Part shown: positions 50,750-58,678 of the stretch, one piece after another
Numbering within the stretch: the first letter of the stretch is position 1
Layout: each line of letters begins with the position of its first letter
Source: Tellurirhabdus rosea
GTDB lineage: Bacteria; Bacteroidota; Bacteroidia; Cytophagales; Spirosomataceae
Reading direction: 5' to 3'
Assembly (NCBI RefSeq): GCF_026278345.1
Contig: NZ_CP111085.1
Coordinates: 756,001 to 820,000, forward strand
Length of the DNA stretch: 64,000 nucleotides
Notes under the pieces: generated by a model
Databases searched by the model: none
What the model saw: the letters and a program-made list of their open reading frames with translations, nothing else
What the model was told of the DNA's origin: nothing
Position numbers and translations under genes: made by a program

Positions 50750-51720
50750 TTAACACAGTTTTAGTGACGGGCGGGGCCGGTTACATCGGCTCGCAACTGG
50801 TGCGTATTCTCCTGAACGAAGGCTACCGGGTTCGGGTGATCGACAACCTGAAATTTGGCGGAGAAGCGCTGCTTGAAGTGATGTCCCACCCGCAGTTTGA
50901 ATTTCAGAAGGGCGATCTGCGGATTCCGGGCGATGTGCAGCGGGCGGTGGAAGGCGTGGATGCCATCTGCCATCTGGCCGCCATCGTGGGCGACCCCGCC
51001 TGCCGGATTTTCCCGGAAGAAGCGACGGAAGTGAACTGCGTTGCGTCTGAACTGCTCTTTGAAACAGCCGAAAAAGCGGGCGTGAAGCGGTTTGTCTTCG
51101 CTTCGACCTGCAGCAATTACGGGAAAATGAAAGACCCGTCGGTCTACGTTTCGGAAGAATCTGAGCTGGCGCCGGTTTCGCATTATGCCGAAACAAAAGT
51201 GAAGTTCGAACAATACCTGATGAGCCGGACCGACTCGCCGATGATTTTCACCATCCTGCGCTTCGCCACGGTGTACGGCATCTCGCCCCGCATCCGCTTC
51301 GACCTGACGGTCAACGAGTTCACCCGCGACGTAACGACCGGGCAGGAACTGACCATCTTCGGTGAACAGTTCTGGCGGCCCTACTGCCACGTCTACGACC
51401 TCGCCAACGCCATGGCCCTGACCCTCAAATCGGAGGAGGACGCCGTTCGGCATGAGGTGTTCAACGTGGGAAATACGGCGGAGAATTACACCAAGAAGAT
51501 GCTCGTGGAAGAGATCAACCGCGTGGTGCCCGACCTGAAAGTGCAGTATGTCCACAAGGACGAAGATCCGCGCGACTACCGGGTGAACTGCGACAAGATC
51601 GGACGCAAACTGGGCTTCCGGATTACCCGCACCGTGCCGGAAGGCATTCGCGAAGTGAACCGCCTGATCCGCAACGGGCTTATCTCGGATTCCTATTCAG
51701 AACGTTACCGTAACATCTAA
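50746..51720 (+). CDS. NAD-dependent sugar epimerase/dehydratase (SDR)
   Basis: The 324-residue enzyme is an extended SDR. It has the NAD motif TGGAGYIGS at the start, CHLAAIVGDPA, an FASTCSNYG segment and the SHYAETKVKFE catalytic Tyr-Lys pair. RFATVYGISPR and FGEQFWRPYCHVYDLANA follow. It probably epimerises or dehydrates a nucleotide sugar in the cytoplasm. Its start overlaps the glycosyltransferase stop, so the two are coupled. Similar SDRs occur in glycan loci with aminotransferases and nucleotidyltransferases, as here. The 95 bases after it contain a short GC-rich repeat. Confidence 0.9.
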   Translation: MINTVLVTGGAGYIGSQLVRILLNEGYRVRVIDNLKFGGEALLEVMSHPQFEFQKGDLRIPGDVQRAVEGVDAICHLAAIVGDPACRIFPEEATEVNCVASELLFETAEKAGVKRFVFASTCSNYGKMKDPSVYVSEESELAPVSHYAETKVKFEQYLMSRTDSPMIFTILRFATVYGISPRIRFDLTVNEFTRDVTTGQELTIFGEQFWRPYCHVYDLANAMALTLKSEEDAVRHEVFNVGNTAENYTKKMLVEEINRVVPDLKVQYVHKDEDPRDYRVNCDKIGRKLGFRITRTVPEGIREVNRLIRNGLISDSYSERYRNI

Positions 51721-51735
51721 CTGCGGTCCGGTCAC

Positions 51736-51785
51736 GTTCATTACGGTCCGCCGCGGTTCATTGCGGTCCGCCGCCGCGGTTCATT
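51736..51785. repeat. Short imperfect tandem repeat, GTTCATTxCGGTCCGCCGCG
   Basis: A 20-23-base unit starting GTTCATT occurs at 51736-51755 and 51756-51778, with a partial third copy from 51779. It lies between the SDR and aminotransferase genes. It may be slippage-derived; no function is evident. Confidence 0.6.
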
Positions 51786-51815
51786 ATTCATTGCATTTTC
51801 TAAACCCACCTACCC

Positions 51816-52973
51816 ATGATTCCCCTCTGCGTGCCCCATCTCGCCGGAAACGAATGGGCTTATATCAAGGACTGTCTCGACACCAACTGGGTGTCGGCCA
51901 CCGGCCAGTACGTCAATCGCTTCGAAAAAGCGCTGGCGGAATACACCGGAGCGGCCCATGCTGTAGCCGTCAGCAGCGGCACCACCGCCCTGCACATCAG
52001 CCTGATCGTATCGGGCATCCAGCCCGGTGATTTCGTCATTGTGCCGAACCTGACGTTTGTCGCCACGGCCAACGTGGTCAAATACATGGGCGCCCACCCG
52101 CTGCTCTGCGACATTGACCCCGACACCTACCTGCTCGACCTCGATCTGCTGGAAGAGTTTCTGGAAAATGAAACCGAGCTGCGCGACGGCACGGCCATTC
52201 ACCGGGCAACGGGCCGACCCGTCCGCGCCCTGATGCCCGTCCACGTGCTCGGCAATCTGTTCGACATGGAGCGGATGCTGGCCCTCTGCGAACGGTTCCA
52301 CCTGATTCTGATCGAAGACACGGCCGAAGCCCTCGGCTCGTTCTACAAGGGTCAACATGCCGGCACCTTCGGCCGGATGGGCTGCCTGAGCTTCAACGGT
52401 AACAAGATCATCACGACCGGCGGCGGCGGCATCATTCTGACCAATAACGAAGCCGACGCCCGACGCGCCAAACACCTGACGATGCAGGCCAAAGCCTCCA
52501 CGCTCGAATACCTGCACGACGAGGTGGGCTATAACTACCGGCTCGTCAACATTCTGGCGGCGATGGGCGTGGCCCAGATGGAACTGTTGCCCGATTTTGT
52601 CCGCCGGAAACAGGAAATCAACCGCTTTTATGAACAGGCATTCGCGGGGCTGGAAGGCCTCCGTTTCCAGCGGCTGAACGAAGGCGTTTCGTCCAACTGC
52701 TGGCACGTGGTGGTGCGCACGCCGCGCCGCGATGAACTGGTGCAGCACCTGGCCCAGAACGGGGTCGAAAGCCGTCCGCTCTGGATTCCGATGAACCGGC
52801 TGCCCGCGTTTACGCAGGACTGGTACATCAGCCGCCACGACCATACCGCCGCGGTCGCCGGGGAAGGCATCATGCTTCCCTGTTCGACCTCCATCACGGA
52901 CGACGAACTCCAGACCGTCTGCGGGCTCGTCCGGTCGTTTCACCAGCAATCCGTTCCTGTGCCTGCATCCTGA
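51816..52973 (+). CDS. DegT/DnrJ/EryC1/StrS aminotransferase, LegC-like
   Basis: The 385-residue PLP enzyme shows the sugar-aminotransferase layout. It has VSATGQYVNRFEKAL at the front, AVSSGTTALHISL for phosphate binding, PVHVLGNLFDM, LIEDTAEALGS and FNGNKIITTGGGG with PLP-binding Lys197. The sequence is nearest in type to the LegC branch, which aminates a 4-keto-6-deoxy nucleotide sugar. It probably makes an amino sugar for surface glycan. It lies between an SDR and a nucleotidyltransferase in the operon. The exact sugar is not determined. Confidence 0.88.
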   Translation: MIPLCVPHLAGNEWAYIKDCLDTNWVSATGQYVNRFEKALAEYTGAAHAVAVSSGTTALHISLIVSGIQPGDFVIVPNLTFVATANVVKYMGAHPLLCDIDPDTYLLDLDLLEEFLENETELRDGTAIHRATGRPVRALMPVHVLGNLFDMERMLALCERFHLILIEDTAEALGSFYKGQHAGTFGRMGCLSFNGNKIITTGGGGIILTNNEADARRAKHLTMQAKASTLEYLHDEVGYNYRLVNILAAMGVAQMELLPDFVRRKQEINRFYEQAFAGLEGLRFQRLNEGVSSNCWHVVVRTPRRDELVQHLAQNGVESRPLWIPMNRLPAFTQDWYISRHDHTAAVAGEGIMLPCSTSITDDELQTVCGLVRSFHQQSVPVPAS

Positions 52974-52995
52974 CCCTTTCGATCCCCTGTTCTGT

Positions 52996-53733
52996 ATGAT
53001 GACCAAGCATTTGCCCGTCAGCGCGGTTGTGGCGGCGGGCGGGCGGGGCTCCCGGCTTTCGCCCCTGACGGATTCGACACCGAAACCGCTGCTGGAAGTG
53101 GGCGGGCGGCCGGTCATTGACTGGCTGCTGGACCACCTCGTCGGGCAGGGTATCCGCGACATCACGGTTACGGTGGGCTACCGGGCCGAACAGATTATGG
53201 AGCACCTCGGCGACGGCCGGGACCGGGGCCTGCGGCTCCGTTACCTGCGCGAAGAAGTGCCGATGGGCGACGCAGGCGTGCTGGGCCGACCGTTGCAGTG
53301 GAACCATGACCATCTGCTGCTGATCAACGCCGACCTGTACACCGACGTGAACGTACGGACGCTCTACGCCGACCTCCTCGCCAACGAAGCCGATATGGCC
53401 GTTTCGTCCTTCCGGCACGAAGTCAGCATTCCGTGGGGGATTCTGGACGTGGAAGAGGCCCGGGTGCGGAGCATTTGCGAAAAGCCGCGGCTGGTCTTTC
53501 AGGCCAATGCGGGCATTTACCTCTTCAGGCGGTCGCTGCTCTCGCTGATTCCGCTGAATGCCCCGTACAAGGCGTGGAATCTGGTCTCGGACGCCGTGCA
53601 GGCAGGCAGTAAAATCGTCTCGGTGCCGATGGACGGCTACTGGTACGACATCGGCAGTCTGGCCGAGTACGAAAAAGTGAACGCCCTGGTGGCACAGCAA
53701 GAACGCATGCCCGACCGGATGAGCGCCGCCTAG
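52996..53733 (+). CDS. Sugar-1-phosphate nucleotidyltransferase (PtmE/RfbA-like)
   Basis: The 245-residue enzyme has the nucleotidyltransferase signature GGRGSRLSPLTDSTPKPLL. YLREEVPMGDAGVL, LLINADLYTDVN and ICEKPRLVFQANAGIY complete the nucleotide and sugar-binding residues. It joins NTP and a sugar phosphate to give an NDP-sugar. A CBS domain, as in longer PtmE proteins, is absent. It is the last gene of the operon, and an intrinsic terminator follows at 53775. Together with the LegC-like aminotransferase it may make an activated nine-carbon or amino sugar, but this is inferred. Confidence 0.88.
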   Translation: MMTKHLPVSAVVAAGGRGSRLSPLTDSTPKPLLEVGGRPVIDWLLDHLVGQGIRDITVTVGYRAEQIMEHLGDGRDRGLRLRYLREEVPMGDAGVLGRPLQWNHDHLLLINADLYTDVNVRTLYADLLANEADMAVSSFRHEVSIPWGILDVEEARVRSICEKPRLVFQANAGIYLFRRSLLSLIPLNAPYKAWNLVSDAVQAGSKIVSVPMDGYWYDIGSLAEYEKVNALVAQQERMPDRMSAA

Positions 53734-53774
53734 TCCGTCAACCAGCCGGGCGTAGCCTTTGATTTGTTGTTTAA

Positions 53775-53810
53775 TCGGCCCGCAAGCAGATTTGCGGGCC
53801 GAATTCTTTT
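53775..53810 (+). terminator. Intrinsic terminator after the glycan operon
   Basis: TCGGCCCGCAA (53775-53785) and TTGCGGGCCGA (53792-53802) form a perfect 11-bp stem with a 6-base loop and an ATTCTTTT tail. Confidence 0.9.
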
Positions 53811-53836
53811 CAGGGATTTTACGGACTTTTGTCTGA

Positions 53837-53844
53837 TAATTTTG
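53837..53844 (+). promoter_or_regulatory. -7 element TAATTTTG of the WGR gene
   Basis: An exact TAnnTTTG match lies 29 bases before the ATG at 53874. No perfect TTTG is seen at the -33 distance. Confidence 0.5.
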
Positions 53845-53849
53845 GTAAA

Positions 53850-53870
53850 TTACGGGCTGTATTCCCGTAA
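53850..53870 (+). promoter_or_regulatory. Inverted repeat TTACGGG-N7-CCCGTAA before the WGR gene
   Basis: A perfect 7-bp inverted repeat lies at the expected transcript start and 3 bases before the ATG. It could be an operator or a 5' hairpin that covers the start region. Confidence 0.5.
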
Positions 53871-53873
53871 CGC

Positions 53874-56800
53874 ATGTCTCGCTATTTTACCTTCACCGAC
53901 GACAAATCCGCCAAATTCTGGCAGATCGACACGGCGGACACGTCTTTCACCGTCACCTACGGCCGCCTCGGCACGACCGGGCAACGTCTGACCAAATCCT
54001 TCGATACACCCGAACGCTGCCAGCGGGAAGCCGACAAGCTTATCCGCGAAAAAACCGGCAAAGGCTACGTGGAAGTGGTGGACGGCGTGGCCTTGCCCGT
54101 CGCTGCCCGAAAACCGGAAAAGCAGGCCGACCCGGATGAACTGGAAGCGGTGCTGGCGCGGTATGACGCCCTGATTCGGAAAACGCAGACGGAGAGTCTG
54201 CTGCCTTTTTTGCAGAACGTAGACAGACGACATCACGAAGCCCTGCGCAAAAAAACCAAACAGGCAGAACGGTACTGGTGTGATTATGTCGAGTTAAAAC
54301 CTGAGGAGCGTAAATTTACCGATATCATCACGGGGTCGGACTGGGGAAGACGGGGGTCGGAGCAGCAGCAAGCGCTTATTCATCTTTCGCAGTTAGCGGT
54401 TTACCGCCGGGAAGATGTCCGAAACAACTTGACGATCTACCAGCTTCTGGTCAACGATAAGCAGACCGCGCTTGTCCGTCAGGCTTTGGATCTGTTCCGA
54501 CCTGCCTGGCTGACCGACTATCTGCTGAATCTGGCGCGTCAAGGTTCGCAGGTTATTGAATACCAACGTTATCGAGAACTGGAGACGGCTAATCTGGTCG
54601 ATTTCGAGCCGGAGTTGGCGGCGCATTCGCTGGGCACAATGTCCACCGGGAGCGAAAAGCAGTTTCACGCCTACCTTGACTTTTTGACCACCGATCAAAC
54701 CGTCCTTGAACGGGACCTTACCCACCTGTTCGACTATGAGGTCAGCGTACACTCCTGCGGCTGGTATATCCAAATTCCCTGGACCTGGAAAGGAGAAAGA
54801 CGGCTTCTCTGGCCCCTCGTCTTCACCCGCCTCCTCTCCGACGGTAAGCTCGACCGCCTCTGGTTTCTGGAGCGCTGCCTGAGCGTACAGACCAAGGATT
54901 GGAACACTAATCTGCGGGCCTTCTGGCGACAACAGATTGAGCAATCCCAGCCGACAACGGCCGAATGGCTGGAACTGCAACCGGCGCTGTTTCCGCTGCT
55001 GGCGGCCCCGCATCCGCACGTGGTCAACTGGGCGGCGGGCGTAGTGAAGACGGTGGCCGCCGAACCCGGCTTTCAGGCCACCGACCTGCTGGAGTGGGCC
55101 GCGCCCGTAATGATGCGCGCCGACTGCAAAGTGGCGCTGAAAACCCTGCTCGGCATTTTTGACAAACTGGCCAAAAGCAGCCCTGACCTCCGACCGGCCA
55201 TTTCCGGCCTGCTGGCGGACGTGTTTGCGCTGAACGACCTGCCGCTGCAAACCAAAGCCGCCGCGCTGTTGCTCAAATACGGCAATCCGCAGGACGGGGA
55301 ATTGACCGACAAGTTGAAGCTGTACACCCCGCAGATGCTGGGCACGGTGGCGGCGGAGCTGAGAGCGTTTCTGACGCCCGAAAGCCCCGAGCCGGTCGCG
55401 CCGGTCACTTACGCGTACGCCCCGCCGAAGCCGGTGCGGCGGCTATTGCCGGAGAACGAAGTGAAACTGGCGGAGACGTGGAATGACTTCTTGTTTCTGA
55501 TGGGTCGCTTTTTCACTACAGACGCCCCCCTCGATTTTGAATTGATTCTGAACACTCTGCTTCAATTGCCAGCCGAAAGGCCGGAGGCGTACCGGGAAGA
55601 TTTGAAAGTTTATGAAACCAACCTTCGCAAAACGTTCTTTCCATCGGTTACCAAACAGTTAATGAAAGAGTACCTACTGCACTGGCTCTCCACCAGTCAG
55701 ACACCTTTCAATTCTTCCGTTAATGCCTATCTGTACAGTTTCCGGGCGCTGGGCCATCGGCTTCAGCACTTAGACAAAAAGATTGTAAACGGATCGACGC
55801 TTCCCCTGCTGAGCCTACCTACACATGCGCCCTGCTGGATCAGGCCCCGCACATTGCTGGAGCGGCTGCTTGATTACCAAAACGCCCTCGAAACTGTAAA
55901 TCCGCTTGATTTTGCTCTTGCGATTACGCGTCTCGTGCGGGAAGAAGTGGAGGATGCCCTTCCGCTTTGTGAACGCCTTAACAATGAACTACAGGCGCTC
56001 ATGCGGTACTGCCTCGGACAGCTTACTGACATCCCACTGCCTACCTCCACCTTAGGCCAACGGCTTCTTGCTGCTTTTCAGCGAGCAAATCCGTTGTCAG
56101 ACCTTCAGGCGATATGGGCTGTAGCCGCCCGAACCTTTGACCAAGACGGAAGGTTTGCGGTCTTTTCCAATACCGATTTTGCTAATTCACCTTTCGTACA
56201 AGCTCCCTTTATACCCGTTTATCGCCACCAGACAAGCACCACATCCTGGCAAAATACGGTATATACCCACCATGTGCTACAGGTAGAAATGCCACAACAT
56301 AGTCGTTTCAACGCCGCACTTCTATACAGCAACGACCTGACAGGTTCCCAACATAATTCATACTATGCCAACCTCCCATTGGTAGATATTTTCTACTGGC
56401 ACAGTCTTATTCCTCATCAGCCTGAGCCGTTGTTCACCTTTATAGCAAAAATTGGCGCTGTTAATGCTTCCGAAGAGGCTCCCGTTTTGGCTGCTACCCT
56501 CAGGTTGATGATCCTGCCCGGTTTTCAATTCCGGGAAATGTCCGGGCTGGTGCTGGCCTGTGGTTTGCTGGCGAAACAGAAAGAAACCACCGCACTGGGG
56601 GCCGAAGTCCTGATTCACCATTTTGAACAGCAAACCCTCGACGCTTACCGCCTCGGCGACCGGCTCGGCTGGTTGCTGGCCGGAAACTACGCCCCGGTGC
56701 AGCGCCTCGTGGATGCGCTGGCGTTGGTGAAAGACGTCAGCCCGCGGCACAACAAAGCCCTACTGATCACGCTGGAAGCCCTGTTGGGCCACTTCGCCGC

Positions 56801-56975
56801 GCTGGCGGACTTGCCCAAAAACACGAAGAAACTGCTGGAACTTTACTTTGATTTACTCGTCAAACTGGCCGAAAGCCCGTCTTCCGAAACGGCCGCTCTG
56901 CTGCGAAACTGGCAGTCGGCCGGGGCGGTGAAGAAGGTTTGTACGGACATTTTGAGAAGACTAGCGACGGAGTAA
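53874..56975 (+). CDS. WGR domain - DUF6493-like giant protein
   Basis: The 1033-residue protein begins with a WGR domain (residues about 3-80: YFTFTDDKSAKFW, VTYGRLGTTGQ, EADKLIREKTGKGY). A long helical repeat-rich region follows, resembling DUF6493 and the MolR/DUF4132 group. No catalytic motif is visible. WGR domains bind nucleic acid ends in PARPs and occur in bacterial MoxR/VWA/SWIM gene sets of unknown, possibly defensive function. Base composition is patchy: one 60-base stretch near 54961 has 42 G/C, another near 56161 has 23. The next gene in the expected operon, SWIM, lies 1.7 kb away beyond an AT-rich island. Confidence 0.8.
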   Translation: MSRYFTFTDDKSAKFWQIDTADTSFTVTYGRLGTTGQRLTKSFDTPERCQREADKLIREKTGKGYVEVVDGVALPVAARKPEKQADPDELEAVLARYDALIRKTQTESLLPFLQNVDRRHHEALRKKTKQAERYWCDYVELKPEERKFTDIITGSDWGRRGSEQQQALIHLSQLAVYRREDVRNNLTIYQLLVNDKQTALVRQALDLFRPAWLTDYLLNLARQGSQVIEYQRYRELETANLVDFEPELAAHSLGTMSTGSEKQFHAYLDFLTTDQTVLERDLTHLFDYEVSVHSCGWYIQIPWTWKGERRLLWPLVFTRLLSDGKLDRLWFLERCLSVQTKDWNTNLRAFWRQQIEQSQPTTAEWLELQPALFPLLAAPHPHVVNWAAGVVKTVAAEPGFQATDLLEWAAPVMMRADCKVALKTLLGIFDKLAKSSPDLRPAISGLLADVFALNDLPLQTKAAALLLKYGNPQDGELTDKLKLYTPQMLGTVAAELRAFLTPESPEPVAPVTYAYAPPKPVRRLLPENEVKLAETWNDFLFLMGRFFTTDAPLDFELILNTLLQLPAERPEAYREDLKVYETNLRKTFFPSVTKQLMKEYLLHWLSTSQTPFNSSVNAYLYSFRALGHRLQHLDKKIVNGSTLPLLSLPTHAPCWIRPRTLLERLLDYQNALETVNPLDFALAITRLVREEVEDALPLCERLNNELQALMRYCLGQLTDIPLPTSTLGQRLLAAFQRANPLSDLQAIWAVAARTFDQDGRFAVFSNTDFANSPFVQAPFIPVYRHQTSTTSWQNTVYTHHVLQVEMPQHSRFNAALLYSNDLTGSQHNSYYANLPLVDIFYWHSLIPHQPEPLFTFIAKIGAVNASEEAPVLAATLRLMILPGFQFREMSGLVLACGLLAKQKETTALGAEVLIHHFEQQTLDAYRLGDRLGWLLAGNYAPVQRLVDALALVKDVSPRHNKALLITLEALLGHFAALADLPKNTKKLLELYFDLLVKLAESPSSETAALLRNWQSAGAVKKVCTDILRRLATE

Positions 56976-57172
56976 TTCAATTTGTCTGGAAGCTTGGTCG
57001 GGTTGATGTTAAAAAGCACAATGCTAAAAATGATGAGTACGCGCATTTTGTATTGTTTAGGAGACAACTTTTTATGAAGTACGACTTTGCGTTTTTTACT
57101 TTTGAAGTTTACAAATATATCTGTCAATACTAGTGCAACGAGTTGGCCGTAAGGCAAACTAACATTAAGCCA
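56976..57172. other. AT-rich junction after the WGR gene
   Basis: This 197-base stretch is markedly AT-rich compared with the upstream half of the window and holds no convincing gene. A weak frame overlaps the end of the WGR gene, and a longer minus-strand frame runs back into the WGR gene; both were rejected. It marks the left edge of the foreign-looking island. No direct repeats or transposase are seen. Confidence 0.4.
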
Positions 57173-57763
57173 ATGAAAGAAATCAAACAAGCCGCTATCC
57201 AAGAAATCCTTAACCCAACTTTTGGGACAACAAAGCAGTTTTTGCAAGTTTTCAAAGTGCAAACTAAAAAAGGAAACCCTGTAGTTAGACGAATTAAAAT
57301 TGACAAATCAGCTAAAAGTGCTACTGTATATTTTCCAGTACAAGACGAAAATTTCTTTTGTGCTATCTATTTAGACATTGAGAAAGAAATTGAAATTCGT
57401 TGAGTGGAAACAGAAGCGGGAACTTCCGTATATCTTTCCGTAGGCATCAAAAATCAAATAGACAACGAATTAGCATTAACGCCAGACAAGATATATAAGG
57501 ACTTTAAAATATATGGTATTGACATTGACGAACCAGACAATATAGAAAATAAAATAAGCAAACTCTTGGATTATCTTGAACCACACAAAATGCCAGTCAG
57601 TGAAATTTCAAAAGCTAATTCAGTAATAATAAATATTCAATACTTCGGCTATTATGACCAAATGTGGGGACTGCATCTTGATCCAATTACCATGAGAAGA
57701 ATTATTGAACTAGGCGCAGAATTGGATTTAGACATTTATGCTGAAGGAAAAGAGCTTTATTGA
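57173..57763 (+). pseudogene. DUF4279-like gene interrupted by an in-frame TGA
   Basis: Two frames, 57173-57403 and 57404-57763, lie in the same phase and are separated only by a TGA at 57401-57403. Joined, they give a protein of about 196 residues. The first half has KSATVYFPVQDENFF, and the second has AGTSVYLSVG, a central GYYDQMWGLHLDP and an end at LDLDIYAEGKELY. The C-terminal part resembles the DUF4279 family, seen among stand-alone and immunity-like proteins. A change of TGG to TGA would explain the break (Trp expected between EIR and VET). A second translation start at GTG 57404 could make the C-terminal part alone. It is AT-rich and probably transferred. Confidence 0.6.
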
Positions 57764-57799
57764 CCATGCCCTAGAACCACCATTGCATTTGCAAATAGA

Positions 57800-57961
57800 A
57801 TGGCTGAGCATTACTCAATCTACTTTAAATTCTTTCTCAATTGTGACTCCAATTTACATTACGCTCTTGAGCTTCGGTTCTATACTTCAACATTAAAAAA
57901 CAATATAGCATTTGTTCCAGGCAGGCATAACAATGTTGCCATGCCATCGCAAAGGATTTAA
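57800..57961 (+). CDS. Possible 53-residue small protein
   Basis: An open frame from ATG 57800 to TAA 57961 encodes MAEHYSIYFKFF and ends NNVAMPSQRI. It lies in the same phase as the DUF4279-like gene, 36 bases after that gene's stop. Its amino-acid make-up looks protein-like, but there is no independent support and I recognise no family. It may be a fragment of a decayed gene. Confidence 0.25.
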   Translation: MAEHYSIYFKFFLNCDSNLHYALELRFYTSTLKNNIAFVPGRHNNVAMPSQRI

Positions 57962-57989
57962 CGTCACGCATCAACGCGATTGAAATCTC

Positions 57990-58601
57990 ATGTTAACCAA
58001 AATCAAACGACAGGACTGCTTAGCTCAGTACCGGTCATTTCCTTTGAGGAGTTACGACGAGGACGAAGAAAAGTTCTTTTATCCAAAGGTTTATAAAAAT
58101 TACATTCTTGTACTTGCTTCCAAATCCTTTACTGGTCATGTTAAGGCTTTAGGCATAGAGATGACCAAATTGACGAAAGCCTTTAACGCCAACACATTGA
58201 TTTTTCTAGGCGACACAGAAGCACCCTGGCTGTATCAGCACAATGACTACAAACCCGTGAGAGAAGCGGAGGAGTATTTGACCGCTAACAAAATTGGAAA
58301 GCGTTTCTGTGGTGCTCTACAGGTGAACACTGCGGAACTGCCTACGTTTGTCAAACACCTTGCATGGCTGACACGCTGCAATGCCACGTTATCTAATTTC
58401 AATTTCACTGATGAGGGCCAAACTATTGTTGGTAGTATTTGCAAGTACGGCAACCTGCATTTGGAAACATTAAACGAACAGGCTGACAAAGCTTTGAAGT
58501 CGTTTGTGGGCAACAGCAAGTTTCAGTACGGCGACTCAAACAGTTGCTACAATGAGTTCGGCAAAACAAGTGCAATCTCAGGCAGACAAACAGTCGTGTG
58601 A
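57990..58601 (+). CDS. Unknown protein in the AT-rich island
   Basis: The 203-residue soluble protein has no signal peptide or membrane helix and a mixed alpha/beta composition. Several aromatic-rich segments (FFYPKVYKNYILVLASK, FCGALQVNT, YGNLHLETL) look like real strands. I recognise no domain. It shares the low GC content of its neighbours, which differs from the SWIM gene downstream. It could be a toxin, immunity or accessory protein, but there is no direct evidence. The start at ATG 57990 has no clear Shine-Dalgarno, as is common in this phylum. Confidence 0.45.
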   Translation: MLTKIKRQDCLAQYRSFPLRSYDEDEEKFFYPKVYKNYILVLASKSFTGHVKALGIEMTKLTKAFNANTLIFLGDTEAPWLYQHNDYKPVREAEEYLTANKIGKRFCGALQVNTAELPTFVKHLAWLTRCNATLSNFNFTDEGQTIVGSICKYGNLHLETLNEQADKALKSFVGNSKFQYGDSNSCYNEFGKTSAISGRQTVV

Positions 58602-58678
58602 ACGGGAGCACTTGCCGGTAACATGGCTCCTCGCCCAAACCCCATAATCCGTAATTTCTAATTCGTAATTCCCTTTTC

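Noticed and set aside
53874-54120. PARP-like enzyme suggested by the WGR domain
   Set aside because: No PARP catalytic domain follows; the rest is a helical repeat region of DUF6493/MolR type.
56939-57133. A 64-codon frame starting inside the WGR gene
   Set aside because: The first 12 codons overlap WGR coding sequence out of frame and the rest is low-complexity AT-rich. There is no promoter and no domain.
56843-57262. A 139-codon minus-strand frame at the end of the WGR gene
   Set aside because: It is antisense to WGR and DUF4279-like coding sequence, and its hydrophobic stretch arises from AT-rich DNA.
57173-57961. TGA used as a sense codon in the AT-rich island
   Set aside because: Three same-phase segments separated by TGA looked suggestive. 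However, the DUF4279-like protein ends naturally at the second TGA, and all other genes use TGA as stop. A nonsense mutation is simpler.
56976-58678. Integron cassette or insertion sequence
   Set aside because: I looked for GTTRRRY/RYYYAAC-type core sites, terminal inverted repeats and transposase frames and found none convincing.
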